Assembly (NCBI GenBank): GCA_963971285.1
Contig: OZ020252.1
Location: 20,683,662 to 20,747,661, forward strand
Direction of reading: 5' to 3'
DNA: 64,000 nucleotides
From: Astropecten irregularis
Lineage: Eukaryota; Echinodermata; Asteroidea; Paxillosida; Astropectinidae
The notes beneath the pieces were generated by a model. It did not search any database, was not told the origin of the DNA, and worked only from the letters and a program-made list of their open reading frames with translations. The translations under genes and the position numbers were made by a program. Shown piece by piece: positions 24,773 through 35,806 of this stretch; position 1 is the stretch's first letter; every line of letters begins with the position of its first letter.

Positions 24773-24950
24773 CACGCCATGATGGCCCAGCAGTGACCTT
24801 GCCAGGTTTCCCGAGAGCTTTTGCAGGGTTACTACTGAACTCTCGTGTTTTCTCGCAAACCTCCAAAACGCACGAGAGTGTTTTTTTCCTGCAAACAAAT
24901 GCTTGCGGGCGCCTCATTATAGCGGGGGCTGCGCGCTGACTGTTCACCAT
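24773..24950 (-). CDS. Exon-like ORF of unknown product, possible first exon of a nested gene
   Basis: Read on the - strand, an ATG at 24950 opens MVNSQRAAPAIMRRPQAFVC and runs 59 codons, ending ...KVTAGPSWR plus one base, where a consensus donor (G|gtgagt) occurs. The N-terminus is rich in Arg, Ala and Ser with no acidic residues for the first 29, which resembles a mitochondrial presequence. Composition is GC-richer than the surroundings, and an AAGGTCA-like and GGCAATGGCG-rich stretch lies upstream. No convincing second exon was found. The start overlaps the 17-bp inverted repeat, so it may instead be transposon sequence. Product not recognised. Confidence 0.25.
24840..24878. repeat. Hairpin, CTCTCGTG stem
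   Basis: CTCTCGTG at 24840-24847 pairs with CACGAGAG at 24871-24878, with a 23-nt loop, inside the exon-like ORF. Confidence 0.6.
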
Positions 24951-26498
24951 AAGGCTCTGCTACGCCATTGCCTTGACCCCAACCTGACCTCAAGATACAT
25001 GCATGCATGGGGATATTGATGACAGCTAATTAAACGCAAGTGTTACATCTAATGGAAGGGAACCTTAGCCTTGAGTGACATGGCACAGAAACCGTGACAT
25101 TGAAACATGTTAGCCATAGGGAGTGGGGGGGGGGGGAGCACACGAATAAAGCCCAGGCCTTGGGTTTATTTGTAACAATGGAGGGCTCACTTGATATCCT
25201 GAGGCCAACTGGAAGGAAATTATCAGTCCTGCATGCTCTCCATAGATTGAAAATCCATACATTGTATTAAAAGGGTTATAGAATGGGATACTTCATTCGG
25301 CAGTTTTCGCTTGGGTTTCATGTTTGAGCAATAGTGATGGGCGCTTTCATTGACTGGGAATAATTTGGGTCCTTCGTTTCATTTAGGCTACATAGCATGT
25401 ACTTACTGTACATTATGTATGCCTACTGTATATTTCATACGTGCATGCAGTAGAAAAGTGAAGTATACATGTACACTGATCCTTGAAAACAAAGATCAAT
25501 GTTAACATGTTTATGAATATTTTAGGAATGGCCTAAATTAACATGAAACTGGCCTTGTTCTGCCAACTTTCAAAGTGGCAGTGAGCTGTGTAGTCGGCAT
25601 ATTTTGTTCCTTAAATCTACCTCCAAGTCAAATAGTGTTTTCAGGATTCAGCAAATGTAGGGTTGGAACTAGGGTCTAGGAGATTGATATGTTTTCGTGT
25701 CTTTTTTAAGAGGAGGGTGTGGAAGGGTAGTGCAGTTCTGTCTCATATTATACGACAACACAAATACGTATTTAACGTCGTTACAAGTTTCATCACTTTA
25801 AGTCCACAGTAATGTCTTCACTTTTAGAATCCTCATCAAATTCTAATGATGATGGGAGGAATTGATAGTCATTATTTAATGTTCCTTCACGGTTGTGGAT
25901 TATTTAATACCGCGTCACTGCTTAGACATGTAGATGATGTGATACATGTACATCAATACTGTAGGTTGATAGCACATTATCCTGTGCAGTATAGACGCAT
26001 CATTATATTGAGGGGGATGTTTAGGGAGTTGTCCCATACCATGAAATCCATTGTCACTGCGGAGTTGGTTCTAATTAATCTCCGAACAATTTTCTCTACT
26101 CTTGTCAGACTAATTGTTATTGCCTTCTGATATCCTTCACTCCTAGCTTTCCTTTTAGTTGAATTTTCAATTTGTTTTTTTCCCATTCATACATTTTTCA
26201 TATTATTTTGCTTCTGTCTTTCATATTGTCTTTGTTTTTGGTACTTCATGGTCAGTTTTCCCATTCCACTTTATTTTTCCATCCCAAGTCCCTGACAATT
26301 TTTTTTTTTGGTCAATATCATCAGGTTTGGGTTGCTTTTTATTCCTCATTTTGACATATTTGATCCTTGCTATCATCACCTTGTCAATTTTGTCTTTTAC
26401 CATTTACCTTTTTACTTGCATAGTCTCTCTACCTTCCATTCCTATTACCGGTAATTGGCTTTTTCCCTGATGTTTTTTGTTTGATCCGTAACTTTACC

Positions 26499-26637
26499 TG
26501 GGGTGGATTTCACCTCATCGTAACTTACTATCAATCGTAGGATTTGTGATGCATTACAGCCCTTCGTAGGATATGTTGGGTTATCCTTCCTAACTCGCAT
26601 TACGATCGATCGTAGGGCTTCGTGACTTCAACCCCTG
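26499..26637 (+). mobile_element. Short inverted-repeat element, hAT-like ends (139 bp)
   Basis: The left end CTGGGGTGGATTTCACCTC and the inverted right end CAGGGGTTGAAGTCACGAAG are imperfect terminal inverted repeats. Inside, ATCGTAGGA and GATCGATCGTAGGG are further inverted words. No 8-bp duplication matched by eye. Confidence 0.65.
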
Positions 26638-28439
26638 TCCATCTTTCGCTCCTCCCCCACATTTTGCTTTCCAGTTTCATCCTCAGTTTAATACCCTTCA
26701 TTGTTCCTCTTGTGTCTGATCATAGAAGGCCTCTTTCCCCCAACTATCCCCACCGGTCCTGTTTGACTCTCTCTCACACCTCCTATCCAATCTTCTCTCA
26801 CATTTGTGTCTGATTATCCATCTTACCCCCTCCCATGAGAGGCAGACAGACCACGCCCCCACCCTCCTCCCTGCTGATCAGCATTGCAAATGAGTAATGA
26901 TCATCATCCGCTATCCTCCACTCCTCAAGGCTACTGTTATGATAGTTGAAATCCATATTTCTGTCGGTAATGGTATTGACTAACTGTCGTTGGCGTAGTT
27001 GGCGGTGGGAGCGCACTGGGGATCGGAGGATGGTATGTCCCAATGGCCTTGCAATATTGGTGAATAGGGAGATGTTAGATCGCTGGCTGGGTGCACGGTA
27101 GTACTTGGGGAATAATTAATTGGCCTTTTCCATGGCAAAGTGAATATCGTAAATTATCGTTGTACACTGCAGTACGTTGCAGAGCTGAATCCAAAATCAA
27201 TATAGATCATTATATAAAGTACATACCGTACATGATTTTTAACCAATACAAAATTTAGAAAACAAGAACATTTTTTTTGTTACAAAAAAACTCCAGCATT
27301 GACTGAAAAAGACATGATTAATTATCTTAAAAACAACTTGAAATAGAATAAATTATAACAAGTAATAACAAAAAATGTTCATCTTGAGAATTAAAAAAAA
27401 GAATTTTTTTTTTAATATACTTGAATGTCTCTGAGCCGATAAAAAGACTGCTGCATGAAAACCAATTTTCAGCACTGATTTTTATCACCAGCAATATTCC
27501 TCATAAAAAGCGTTGCCTAGCAACGGCCACTCCTCATCCTTTCACAGATTGAAAAGTTTCAATTTTCACTCTTTATCGTGCAGCGCATGTCTCATGCATG
27601 ACTGACATCAAAAAGGTTCAATGCGAGAACCGGTCTTGAAAACAAATCATCATTTTCTGTTTTTGTGTATGAATAAGTGGTGAAGTGGTTAACACTTTGA
27701 CTCGTTTGAGAGGGTCAGAAGTGGTTCCTTGTAAATTCTCTCATGGGTAAGGTCTTTTTATTCTGACATGTCTGAAGGTCGAGACCTATTACTATGGGTA
27801 TCAAACTCAGAGGTGCTCATAACACTCCACACTGTCAAAAAATGGTAATCCAATAACGGAGCTAGCTCTCAGCTTTGCAACGAGGAAACACACACCAAAA
27901 TGGAGACTGTTTTCCCTTAATACTCCATGCCATGCACACATCAAGCAGTTAGACTCTCCTCCATTGGGGGGAGAGGCGGTTGATATTGATTTGAATTTGC
28001 ATATGTTGAGAATGATTGGATAAGGCACCTGCCACCAAGGGGATTATTAACGGTAGGATGTGACCTTTATGAATATTCATGAGGTGAGGGTGACAGGGTG
28101 CTGGATGGGTCCATTTCAGGAATGGGTGGTTAGGAAAACTTTATTTACAAGTCCACACCACAATGCAACATTTGTTTTTGTTTCAGTATTTTTTGGTTTT
28201 ATTAATCTGAAAATGGTTTGAGAGTAGAAACTCAATCAGGCAGTATTAATACAGGAGGGCATCAGTTACCTTGGTTACCGTACATCAGTTACATTTCCTT
28301 TCTGAAACGTGTACTAATTATAGTTAATTTTAGTGGTGCAATCCATGTTTGTTTATGTTAATTTACCGTACTTTACAGAATAATCAGCACATTTGGATAA
28401 TATTTTTGTTGTCTGTGTCCATTTTTTTCTTATATACAG

Positions 28440-28515
28440 ATGCTGGTGAATCTTATGCAACATGCATCACAAACCGGTAACTTTGGAGCACTCAGTGGTA
28501 TGCAGCAATTGGCAT
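28440..28515 (+). CDS. CELF: CELF linker exon (76 nt)
   Basis: It encodes MLVNLMQHASQTGNFGALSG, then MQQLA plus one base. It aligns with the vertebrate CELF1/2 segment [20 protein letters not shown] that follows RRM2. Acceptor atatacag, donor gtaagt. It enters on a codon boundary and leaves in phase 1. It begins the divergent linker that in CELF proteins recruits partners for splicing and mRNA decay. Confidence 0.88.
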
Positions 28516-29373
28516 GTAAGTCAAATAATAGCTACACCGTAACATGGTAACATGCCATGTACATGTGTATTCAGCTGGTGACCGAAGAACCACTCTAGTC
28601 ATTTATATGAATTTTTGACCTGTAACCCGTTTTTGCAAGGAACTTTTGACCGGTAACAGTTTTTGCTAAATGTAAACATCTTTTATCACTTTGTAAAATT
28701 GTGCATAGGAGCCCCATTTAGCTACCCTTGTTCTTTTGGCTCAGCGAGCTATTTCTTGTGACCGATGTTTTCTTTATTCATAACTATCGAGTGTTACTAA
28801 CCAGTTTTTTTCTAATTTTTTGTAATCCTGTATAAAACATCTGCCCGAAGCTGCATAGAGATATTCAGTTCTAACCTTTTCCTGCCAAACAACGGTATTC
28901 AGAATTTGTGAAATGCTCCATGTTCATAGAATGGAGCAATACATTAGTTCAACATGTAACATTCTGTACATTTTAGGTAGGATTGACGTAGAATTCGCCA
29001 TGATTGAGTACTTGTGCCTGAAGTTCATATCAGTCAAGTGCATTTCCAGTTCTGTCTTTGATTGTATCATTTTGTCTTTGCATAAAAGTGGTCAATTTTA
29101 AGGAGATCAAAAGAAGAATTACTGGGGTGGGTTTTGAATCTAAGAGCTACAGAAAACCGTATCAGTGCCCCATGTTGGGGACACTCAATTGAAACGTGTA
29201 CCTTACTTTAACTCATGGTATCAGTCGGAATGATTGTGGGATTCTGATGGATTCTTGGGATGTTTCAAAACCAAAGATGACAAAATGGAAGGCACAATCC
29301 TGGGATAGCATTGATTATTAACATTCCATGACATGGACTTGATGTTTGGTCCCACTGTGTGCTTGCATTACAG
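28516..29373 (+). other. CELF intron (858 bp)
   Basis: No element recognised. Ends with gcattacag. Confidence 0.8.
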
Positions 29374-29478
29374 CAATGGCCAGTCAGAATACAAGTGGAG
29401 CAAGCGTAGCAGCTGCAGCAGCGGCGGCTGCAGCAGCTGCTGCTGCTAATCAGTCATTACAAGGCATGGGCAACACAG
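29374..29478 (+). CDS. CELF: CELF linker exon with 13-alanine tract (105 nt)
   Basis: It reads SMASQNTSGASV, then 13 consecutive alanines, then NQSLQGMGNT, with the Gly codon split into the next exon. The alanine codons mix GCA, GCT and GCG, so this is an old tract rather than a fresh repeat expansion. Vertebrate CELF1 has an alanine-rich stretch in the same place (AALAAAAS). Acceptor gcattacag, donor gtgagt. Phase 1 at both ends. Confidence 0.9.
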
Positions 29479-30954
29479 GTGAGTAGCGAGCTTGACATCA
29501 ATGGTGTGATGACCAAAATCATACTGCACTAGGCCATTCACTAACAGAGCCCTGTGCACAGTATTTGGTGTCTTACTGAAAGCAAGGAATTTTGTAGATG
29601 GATAAGATTATTACATCCAAGAATCTGGTCAAAACTCCTCATCTTGTGTGATCTCATTTGCTTCAAATTTCTCTTTTGAAAAAATTCAAATTCAAGAGTC
29701 AAATTCTTCTTTTTTTTAATGAACGCCTGCTGGCAAATTGTACTGAAATTGAATGATTAATTATTATTGTCCACTGAAGAATACATGAAGGGGAAAAATG
29801 TCCCCCCCCAAAAAAAAAAAAACAATTCCACAGAAGTTACAACATTGGACTGGGAGGTGTATGGTATGGTTACCTTAATGCAAAAGATCTTCAGGTTATA
29901 TTCTATTGTTACATGTAACAAGGACATTGTTTGCTTAAGATCGTGCCCTCGCACTGCATATTCATATACAGGAAAAGAGTGAAATTTGCCACAAACAAAG
30001 ATCATATCCATACGGATGCTTTGGGCTTGTGAAGATTCTATGGTCGGTTTTTATAAGTTTGTGAGTTTTGAAATGTCTTTGTATTGTTGTTCCTTTCTGG
30101 TTTACCAGTGTTCAGATCTGTTGTTTTATCGTTTGAACTGTTTTGTGTAATGTTTGTATTCATCATTGAAAGCAGAATTTTCCAATAACATCATTTAATA
30201 CTTCTTTGCCAACACAATTAAAATACCACCAAAAATGACTGTACATATCTCTTTTTTTTTGTGCAATTTCTTCTCATTCTTGGCTTTCTTTACTTCCACA
30301 CCTGAAATTTTTCTTCAGATTTTGTTCTCTTCGTCCCATTCATTTATATGTAAATTCCTTGTTATTTTTTCTGTGAATATTCGTTTGTGAGAAACAAATG
30401 TGTCATTGAGTGTGGAATTATGTGTGCATTTCTGTGTTTTATGTGTATGTGTCTTGTGGTTGTTGTTGATCGTCAACTGATATGCAGAGGAAGGGAAAGT
30501 TTGTCGTGTCCAGTTAATTCCAACGTCCGTTTGTATTGTACACATATCTGTATGTTCCCAAAGCCATTACAATTAAATAACCATTGCAGAACTACAAAAT
30601 GCTGTGAATTCCGGTCACAAAATGGTCTGCTTGACGTTGAGCTGTCAGCAAGCAAAGTGGATTTGTTCCTTTTTGCAGGGATTTTGGCGGCAAGTGGAAA
30701 CATTTAATTTGATTAATGAGGGATGACATTGTCAGCCATTTTGTTATTATTACCTCTTATGTTTATAGTTAAAAGAGTAATGGTGACAAAAAAAATGACA
30801 TTTGTAGTGTTGAATTTTCAGTCTCGGTCACATTTATTTTCAAATCCTTGCAAACTATTTGTTCTTGGTAATTTTTTTTCAGGTGGACAGATCGTATTTT
30901 TCTCAACCCACCCTTTCTTTTGAAGTTCTCATTTGCATAATTTGTATTCCTCAG
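29479..30954 (+). other. CELF intron (1.5 kb)
   Basis: AT-rich, with TGTG words near 30.4 kb. Several small open frames on both strands have no recognisable homology. Ends with attcctcag. Confidence 0.75.
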
Positions 30955-31038
30955 CCAATCAGGGTCTTTTGGAAGAACCATTGTATTCATTCAAGGACCA
31001 ATCAGAGCCTTCATTGGCAGGCGGTACCCTGTACAAGA
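30955..31038 (+). CDS. CELF: Probable CELF linker exon (84 nt)
   Basis: With a G from upstream it reads ANQGLLEEPLYSFKDQSEPS, then LAGGTLYK. The acceptor (tgtattcctcag) and donor (AAGA|gtgagt) are strong, and both ends are phase 1, as required here. It is the only acidic, aromatic-containing piece of the linker and has no vertebrate counterpart I recognise, so it may be a lineage-specific or alternative exon. Confidence 0.58.
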
Positions 31039-32490
31039 GTGAGTTTGACAGTAGCTTCCTGGTTACCAGCTTTTTTCACCTCCCGTTATTTGACCACAGA
31101 CATAATGTTTGATGGTGATTTTTGATCCAATGGGAAGAAAGTTGTACTGGTTTTGGGACATCGGTGTGGTGTTGTCTTTTCTGTCAATTGTTTCAAATTT
31201 GTGTGCTTTTTAAAACGGCTTTTTCCTCCCGTCTGTTCAGCGCCATTTTGTCTTCTTACTGTCTCTTCGTTTGTCTGTTCAATGTTATATTTTTGTGTCG
31301 GATACAGATATGTTGTTCATGTACATGTATGTTTTTTATGTTGCAAATGATATCTGATCAACTCAATATGTATACCTGGAGGAATCATGTTGTGTATGTG
31401 TGTTTGATTCTGTGTGGTTTGGGGCAGTGTGTATAAGTGTCTATGAAATATCAATGTCTGGGACATTATGAACGCAAACTGCACATGTGAGGAATAACAA
31501 GCAGTCATGCACACCTTACTCTCTGGGGCAAATCAAGGGACACACTCTGTCAAGAATTTGCTCAATTCACCCGACGCAGCTCTTAGCACACAGGGGAAGC
31601 CGAAATAAACCTTACTTGCAAAACGAAACAACCCTTCATAATTGTCAAATTTCTGAAATATTGCCCAAGGATGGCAATTCAATTTGTTTTGTTTTTCGGT
31701 GTGTCATGTTTTGAATTTGGTTTTTGGATTTGCGTATTTCACGGTTTTGTGGGTTTTTACTTTAAGGTCAGGGAGACAGGTGTTTCTATATACAATTTCC
31801 TGTTCTATTACCTGTATATGTGCTCTGCTGACCATGTGTGTTATACTACAGTTCTGTATTTCAATATATATCATCATATATGTGACCTTTATCCATGTTT
31901 TAATGTATATTGCAGATAACGTAGCTAGGCTTCATTGTAGTAATTTTACATGTATTGTATTTTGTGTCATGTATTGGGACAGCTTTAACTATTTTGAACT
32001 GACGTACTTGTTTTGCAGATTGAAAAAAAAGACGAGGAAACAAACCAGTGGTCGATGAATTTAGCAATTTTCTGCACTTAAGATAAAATCCTGGCGTGGA
32101 AATGAAATTGAAAAGATTTATGTCAAATTTCAGTGAAGGCGTTTTTCTTGGCATGCCATTAACACGAAACAAAATAAAAAAACGAAGAAAGAAAAAGTGG
32201 TAATTGAATTATTGCCAGCTTTGCAGCATCCTTAATGTGTCTTGCAAATAGTTCCACCTCTCTCTTCTTGAAGCTACCTGGAGTAGTGGCTTTTCATTTA
32301 TACTGGATCTTTTCTTATATTGTGCTGCCATTAATTATGGGCACTCTGGATGAAAAGAAATCTGCTAGCAAGGTGGAATGTTCACCTTAATTTGATTTTT
32401 GCCCCGTGGTGTCGACCACTGTTGTTTTCTTGTTGTTTATTTCCTGGGTGTATGTTGTGGTCGTCTATCGTTTGTTTGGTTTGTTTTCAG
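31039..32490 (+). other. CELF intron (1.45 kb)
   Basis: T- and GT-rich, with no recognised element. The last 30 bases are a TTTG-rich tract leading to ttttcag. Confidence 0.75.
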
Positions 32491-32712
32491 GTACTGGTTC
32501 GTCTGGTACCAACCGCTCAGGTAATAGTTCCTTTGGCAACCAAGGAGGACCTGGTTCCTATGGCAACCAGAGCGGTAATGGTTCCTTTGGCAACCAGGGA
32601 GGCAATGAATCATTTGGCAACAACCAGAGCGATAATGGTTCCTTTGGCAACCAAGCTGCCAGCGCTACCACCCCCAGCTTTATGGGTAGCGGGCTACAGT
32701 CAGGAGCCCAAG
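32491..32712 (+). CDS. CELF: CELF linker exon with S/G/N/Q-rich SFGNQ repeat (222 nt)
   Basis: The open frame of 73 codons plus split codons fits phase 1 at both ends. It contains five copies of an S-(F/Y)-G-N-(N)Q motif separated by GG, GP, SG or SD spacers, and ends FMGSGLQSGAQ. At DNA level the unit is about 30 bp around TTCCTTTGGCAACCA. Composition is almost wholly S, G, N, Q, F and Y, like prion-like low-complexity domains of RNA-binding proteins. The acceptor ttttcag is strong. The donor AAG|gttgta is weak, which suggests alternative use. I recall no equivalent exon in vertebrate CELF1/2. Confidence 0.75.
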
Positions 32713-34493
32713 GTTGTAAATGCGTTTACAAACAACAACGTTATTTTTCTTTTCTTTATTTTTTTTCCCTTTATTTGTTTATCAAATAATGACAACCGGT
32801 GCCCTTGTCACTGGTATTCCACTAATGCGTTCGAATGCAAACACAAACATCCATTCCCCATAACGTTAACAAAATGCAGATATATTCGCAAATTCCTTCT
32901 TCTTTTTTTTCTTTTTTTTTCTTTTTGGATATGAATTTGTCCTACCACTTTCAACCATTAAACGTTTTCAGTTGCAGTGGAAAAAATTATGAAATTTATT
33001 TACATGAATTTTAACTAAAACTAAAGGTGAAAGAAAATCTTACACAACCTTTAAAAAAAATTGTCATGTCAATTGAAAAACGAAAAATGGTGGACTTCAA
33101 AAAGAGTCTCGGCTATCATGAACGGACAGATGAAATGAACCCTTGGTGTCTCTGGGGTATTTTGTTGGCAAAACAAATTTTCTTCCCTAAACAGTTTTAA
33201 AAAAATCCCTGAAAGAATTTGGTATATTTGAGCATAGCAGAATGGGCATCTGTGGGCTGACGATTTATTTTACATTTTCCTATCTCAATACTACCTTGTA
33301 GTGACTGTGAGTTGAATAACCTACTAGAAACAAGCATATCCCCCTGAAATACTTGGCGGAAAATGACAGCATTCCTTTTTAATAGCCTAAGGGCTGCCAG
33401 GTTTGAAAGGGAAAAATCAACTAAATGATCATCCATCTAGCCTGGCCAGAATACAAGATTCACTGGGTATAATTGCCAAATGACTGCACGATTGAAAGTA
33501 GATTTATAAATTTTTAATTGAGATGGATTTGCAGTTATATATTCTTCCAAGACTCTTTGAGATGCGGTTTATACTTATTGCCGCCTGACATGGCATCTTG
33601 GCAGCATTAGCCTGTATTGTTGACTGCCTTCAAACCATCTCTCTCATATCTCGAGGAATCCAAACAGATTACATATCGATCCGTTAATTGCCTTTCACTT
33701 GTTTGAAAAGAAAGGAGCACAGGGCATATTTTACAATCACGTCCGATTCAAAACTACGACAGTTTCCTGTCAGCGTAGACAATGTCCCCTCGTTCATGGA
33801 GGTCCTCGTAGCTGGATAGGGATCAAACCATATTGACGATATTAGACTCTTGTTTGGGAGTTGAGGAAAAAGCATAGATTGAAATTCCGATGCTCACAGA
33901 TCGTTCATTATGTCGTTAAAGCAAGCTCTGTTTGCAGCTGTTGTTTCTTGAGCAAGATTGTGGGGTTGTGTTGCATTTTCAGGATCCTTTTTTGATTTCT
34001 TTCTTTCTTTTGGTTGGTTGGTTGGTGATTTTCCCCTCCACATACAGGTGTTTTGAATGTCAACCTGTCTGGGTTTTTTATTTCTGGTTTCTTTGTTTGG
34101 TCTTCTCGTCCTGCGAGTCTCTTATCACAAAACATCTGAAAAATGGGACTGAAATTTTTACCAGCCACGGTGGATTAAGCTCACCACTTTTCACAGAATG
34201 AACGAAGTGGTTTTGTGCTGTTTTTTGGCCTTGAAAGCCCTTTCATTTTTACATTGCAATCTCTGACTAGAGCCACGCACGCATACCGTATATGGCAGCC
34301 GGTAATGTACCCTTTGTAGAAACGTTTGATTAATCCTGGACTGTCTGCTGGTTTTATGGCAGATGATGTGAACGGCTTCAATGTGATGCCCAGTCACCGA
34401 GGCTCCAATTTTAGTCCCATTTTTTTGAAAGACTGTCTCTAATTCAGCATCATGTGACCATGATCGTTGTTTGTCGCGAGGTTTATCACTGTC

Positions 34494-34805
34494 AGTATCG
34501 GTGCTTGGTTTGTCTATGTGTCCATCTGCCTTGGTCTGTTTGTTCGTCTGTCAACCTGTCTGTTGTTAATCTTCTGTTTGTGTAGATCGTCAGGTCTGTT
34601 TGTCTTCATATTCGTCTGTTGTCAGTCACTGTCTGTTGGTATGTCAGTATCTATATATACTGTATGACAGTCCTCACTGTCAGTCTGTTTGTCCTTGACT
34701 GTGGCGTTTTGTCAAGTGAGATACCTGTCTGTCTGTTTTTATCATTGATCTGTCTGTTTGGTTGCATTGGGTTGTCTGTATCTGTCCATGTCTGTATTTC
34801 AATGT
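34494..34805 (+). repeat. Imperfect CTGT/TGTT-rich tract
   Basis: About 300 bp dominated by GTCTGTTTGT and CTGTCTGT words. The transcript would be densely UGU-rich, the class of sequence bound by CELF RRMs. It lies in the CELF gene's own intron, 1.8 kb upstream of a weak-donor linker exon. Confidence 0.7.
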
Positions 34806-35301
34806 CTTACAGTTTTGGTTTGTTATTCTATTCCTCTGCATACGTACAATGTTTAGTCGTTGCGAAGATTGTCCGTGGTTTGTGGTGTTTATGAGGTAGA
34901 TAGGACACCAGCTTAACAACTGGGAATGGTACAAAATGTACAGTCCCTGGCTAAAAAAATATCATCTCCTAAAAAAAATAGAAGAGAAAATTTGGATTGA
35001 CGTTTGAAATAGACAGTGGTCTGTATCATTTTTGACTGAGTTGAAGCCTTTTGATTGGCTGTCAATCTTTTCTGTCTGTTCCCCGTCTATGCCTTGATTG
35101 TCCTGTCTTGAAGCAGTTCTTCTGATATCTCACTGGTAGTGGTCTACTACTTTTCTTCTGACCTTTGACCTCTTGACCTTTCTAGTTTGTCTCCCTCTCT
35201 TGTCCTCCTAACTCTGTCTAATAATTGCCTCAGAGATGCCTCATTTTGACCTGATATCCTGGGTGGTATTATTGTACAAGTTGAGCCAGTCGTGTCTGGT
35301 C

Positions 35302-35806
35302 ACCAATATCGTGGAGCCGCTAAGCATATTTGCTTACTAAAAAACCATCGTGTAAGCCCAAAATGTCATTCTTGTCAGTCGCGATTGCTTGGTCCTTGAA
35401 GGTCTGTGCGCTGATTTCACAAAGCACTAAAGGCCTTAATGAAATGAGGCTGGACTTGGGATTTATTGCTACCGCCATTTTGTTTCCGAAATGAAATGGA
35501 GGGCTTGAGATACATGGCGAAACTGGAGCCTTTCTTCGGCTTTGTCGTGTGGCCCAATCCCTTCCTTTTTCTTTTGTGGTTCTCAAATGAGGGTAGCGAA
35601 ATAATTACCCAGTCTATCCTCCTCAAGCCTGATTTCGTAAAGGCCCTCAGATTGATCTCAATTGTGAATCAACCCTAATTTCTAAGCGAGGTGTGATGTC
35701 ACAATACAAATCACTATGACGATACTGGCAACGCATCTTCGTTTTTGGTGAAATCCAACCCAGACTTGCTAAGCAAAATCAGGTGCAGAGCGGCTCTAAG
35801 AATTGG
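35302..35806 (+). mobile_element. hAT-like element related to the GCTAAGCACA family, with internal insertion
   Basis: The left ACCAATATCGTGGAGCCGCT and the inverted right ACCAATTCTTAGAGCCGCT form imperfect terminal repeats, followed inward by GCTAAGCA words as in the element at 21839. At 505 bp it is about twice the length of that copy. The middle part has its own weak inverted arms ('gatttcacaaagcac' and 'gatttcgtaaaggcc'), so a nested insertion is likely. No coding function assigned. Confidence 0.55.

Larger units (their letters stand above)
22239..24942. mobile_element. Putative 2.7-kb non-autonomous DNA transposon bounded by 17-bp inverted repeats
   Basis: CAGTCAGCGCGCAGCCC at 22239-22255 recurs inverted at 24926-24942. 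TTC sits immediately outside each end (22236-22238 and 24943-24945). The word GGAAACAGTCAGGAGCA recurs near both ends (about 22635 and 24618), like a subterminal repeat. GC-rich ends flank an AT-rich core. No transposase was recognised. The + strand open frame at 22498-22932 is unrecognised. Alternatively the inverted repeat is fortuitous and the block is a nested gene (see 24773-24950). Confidence 0.42.
16131..28439 (+). other. CELF intron(s) (12.3 kb, or two introns if the 20780 exon is used)
   Basis: The longest intronic block. It holds a repeat at 17119-17470, a degenerate MITE near 19.1-19.4 kb, a candidate 60-nt cassette exon, poly-G runs, a hAT-like element (21839-22084), the 2.7-kb inverted-repeat block (22239-24942) and an inverted-repeat element at 26499-26637. 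The rest is AT-rich with no recognised gene. It ends with a T-rich tract and atatacag. Confidence 0.65.

Noticed and set aside
32350-32934. 194-codon + strand ORF overlapping the SFGNQ exon
   Set aside because: It is a different frame of the repeat exon. The frame that fits the splice phase gives the S/G/N/Q peptide.
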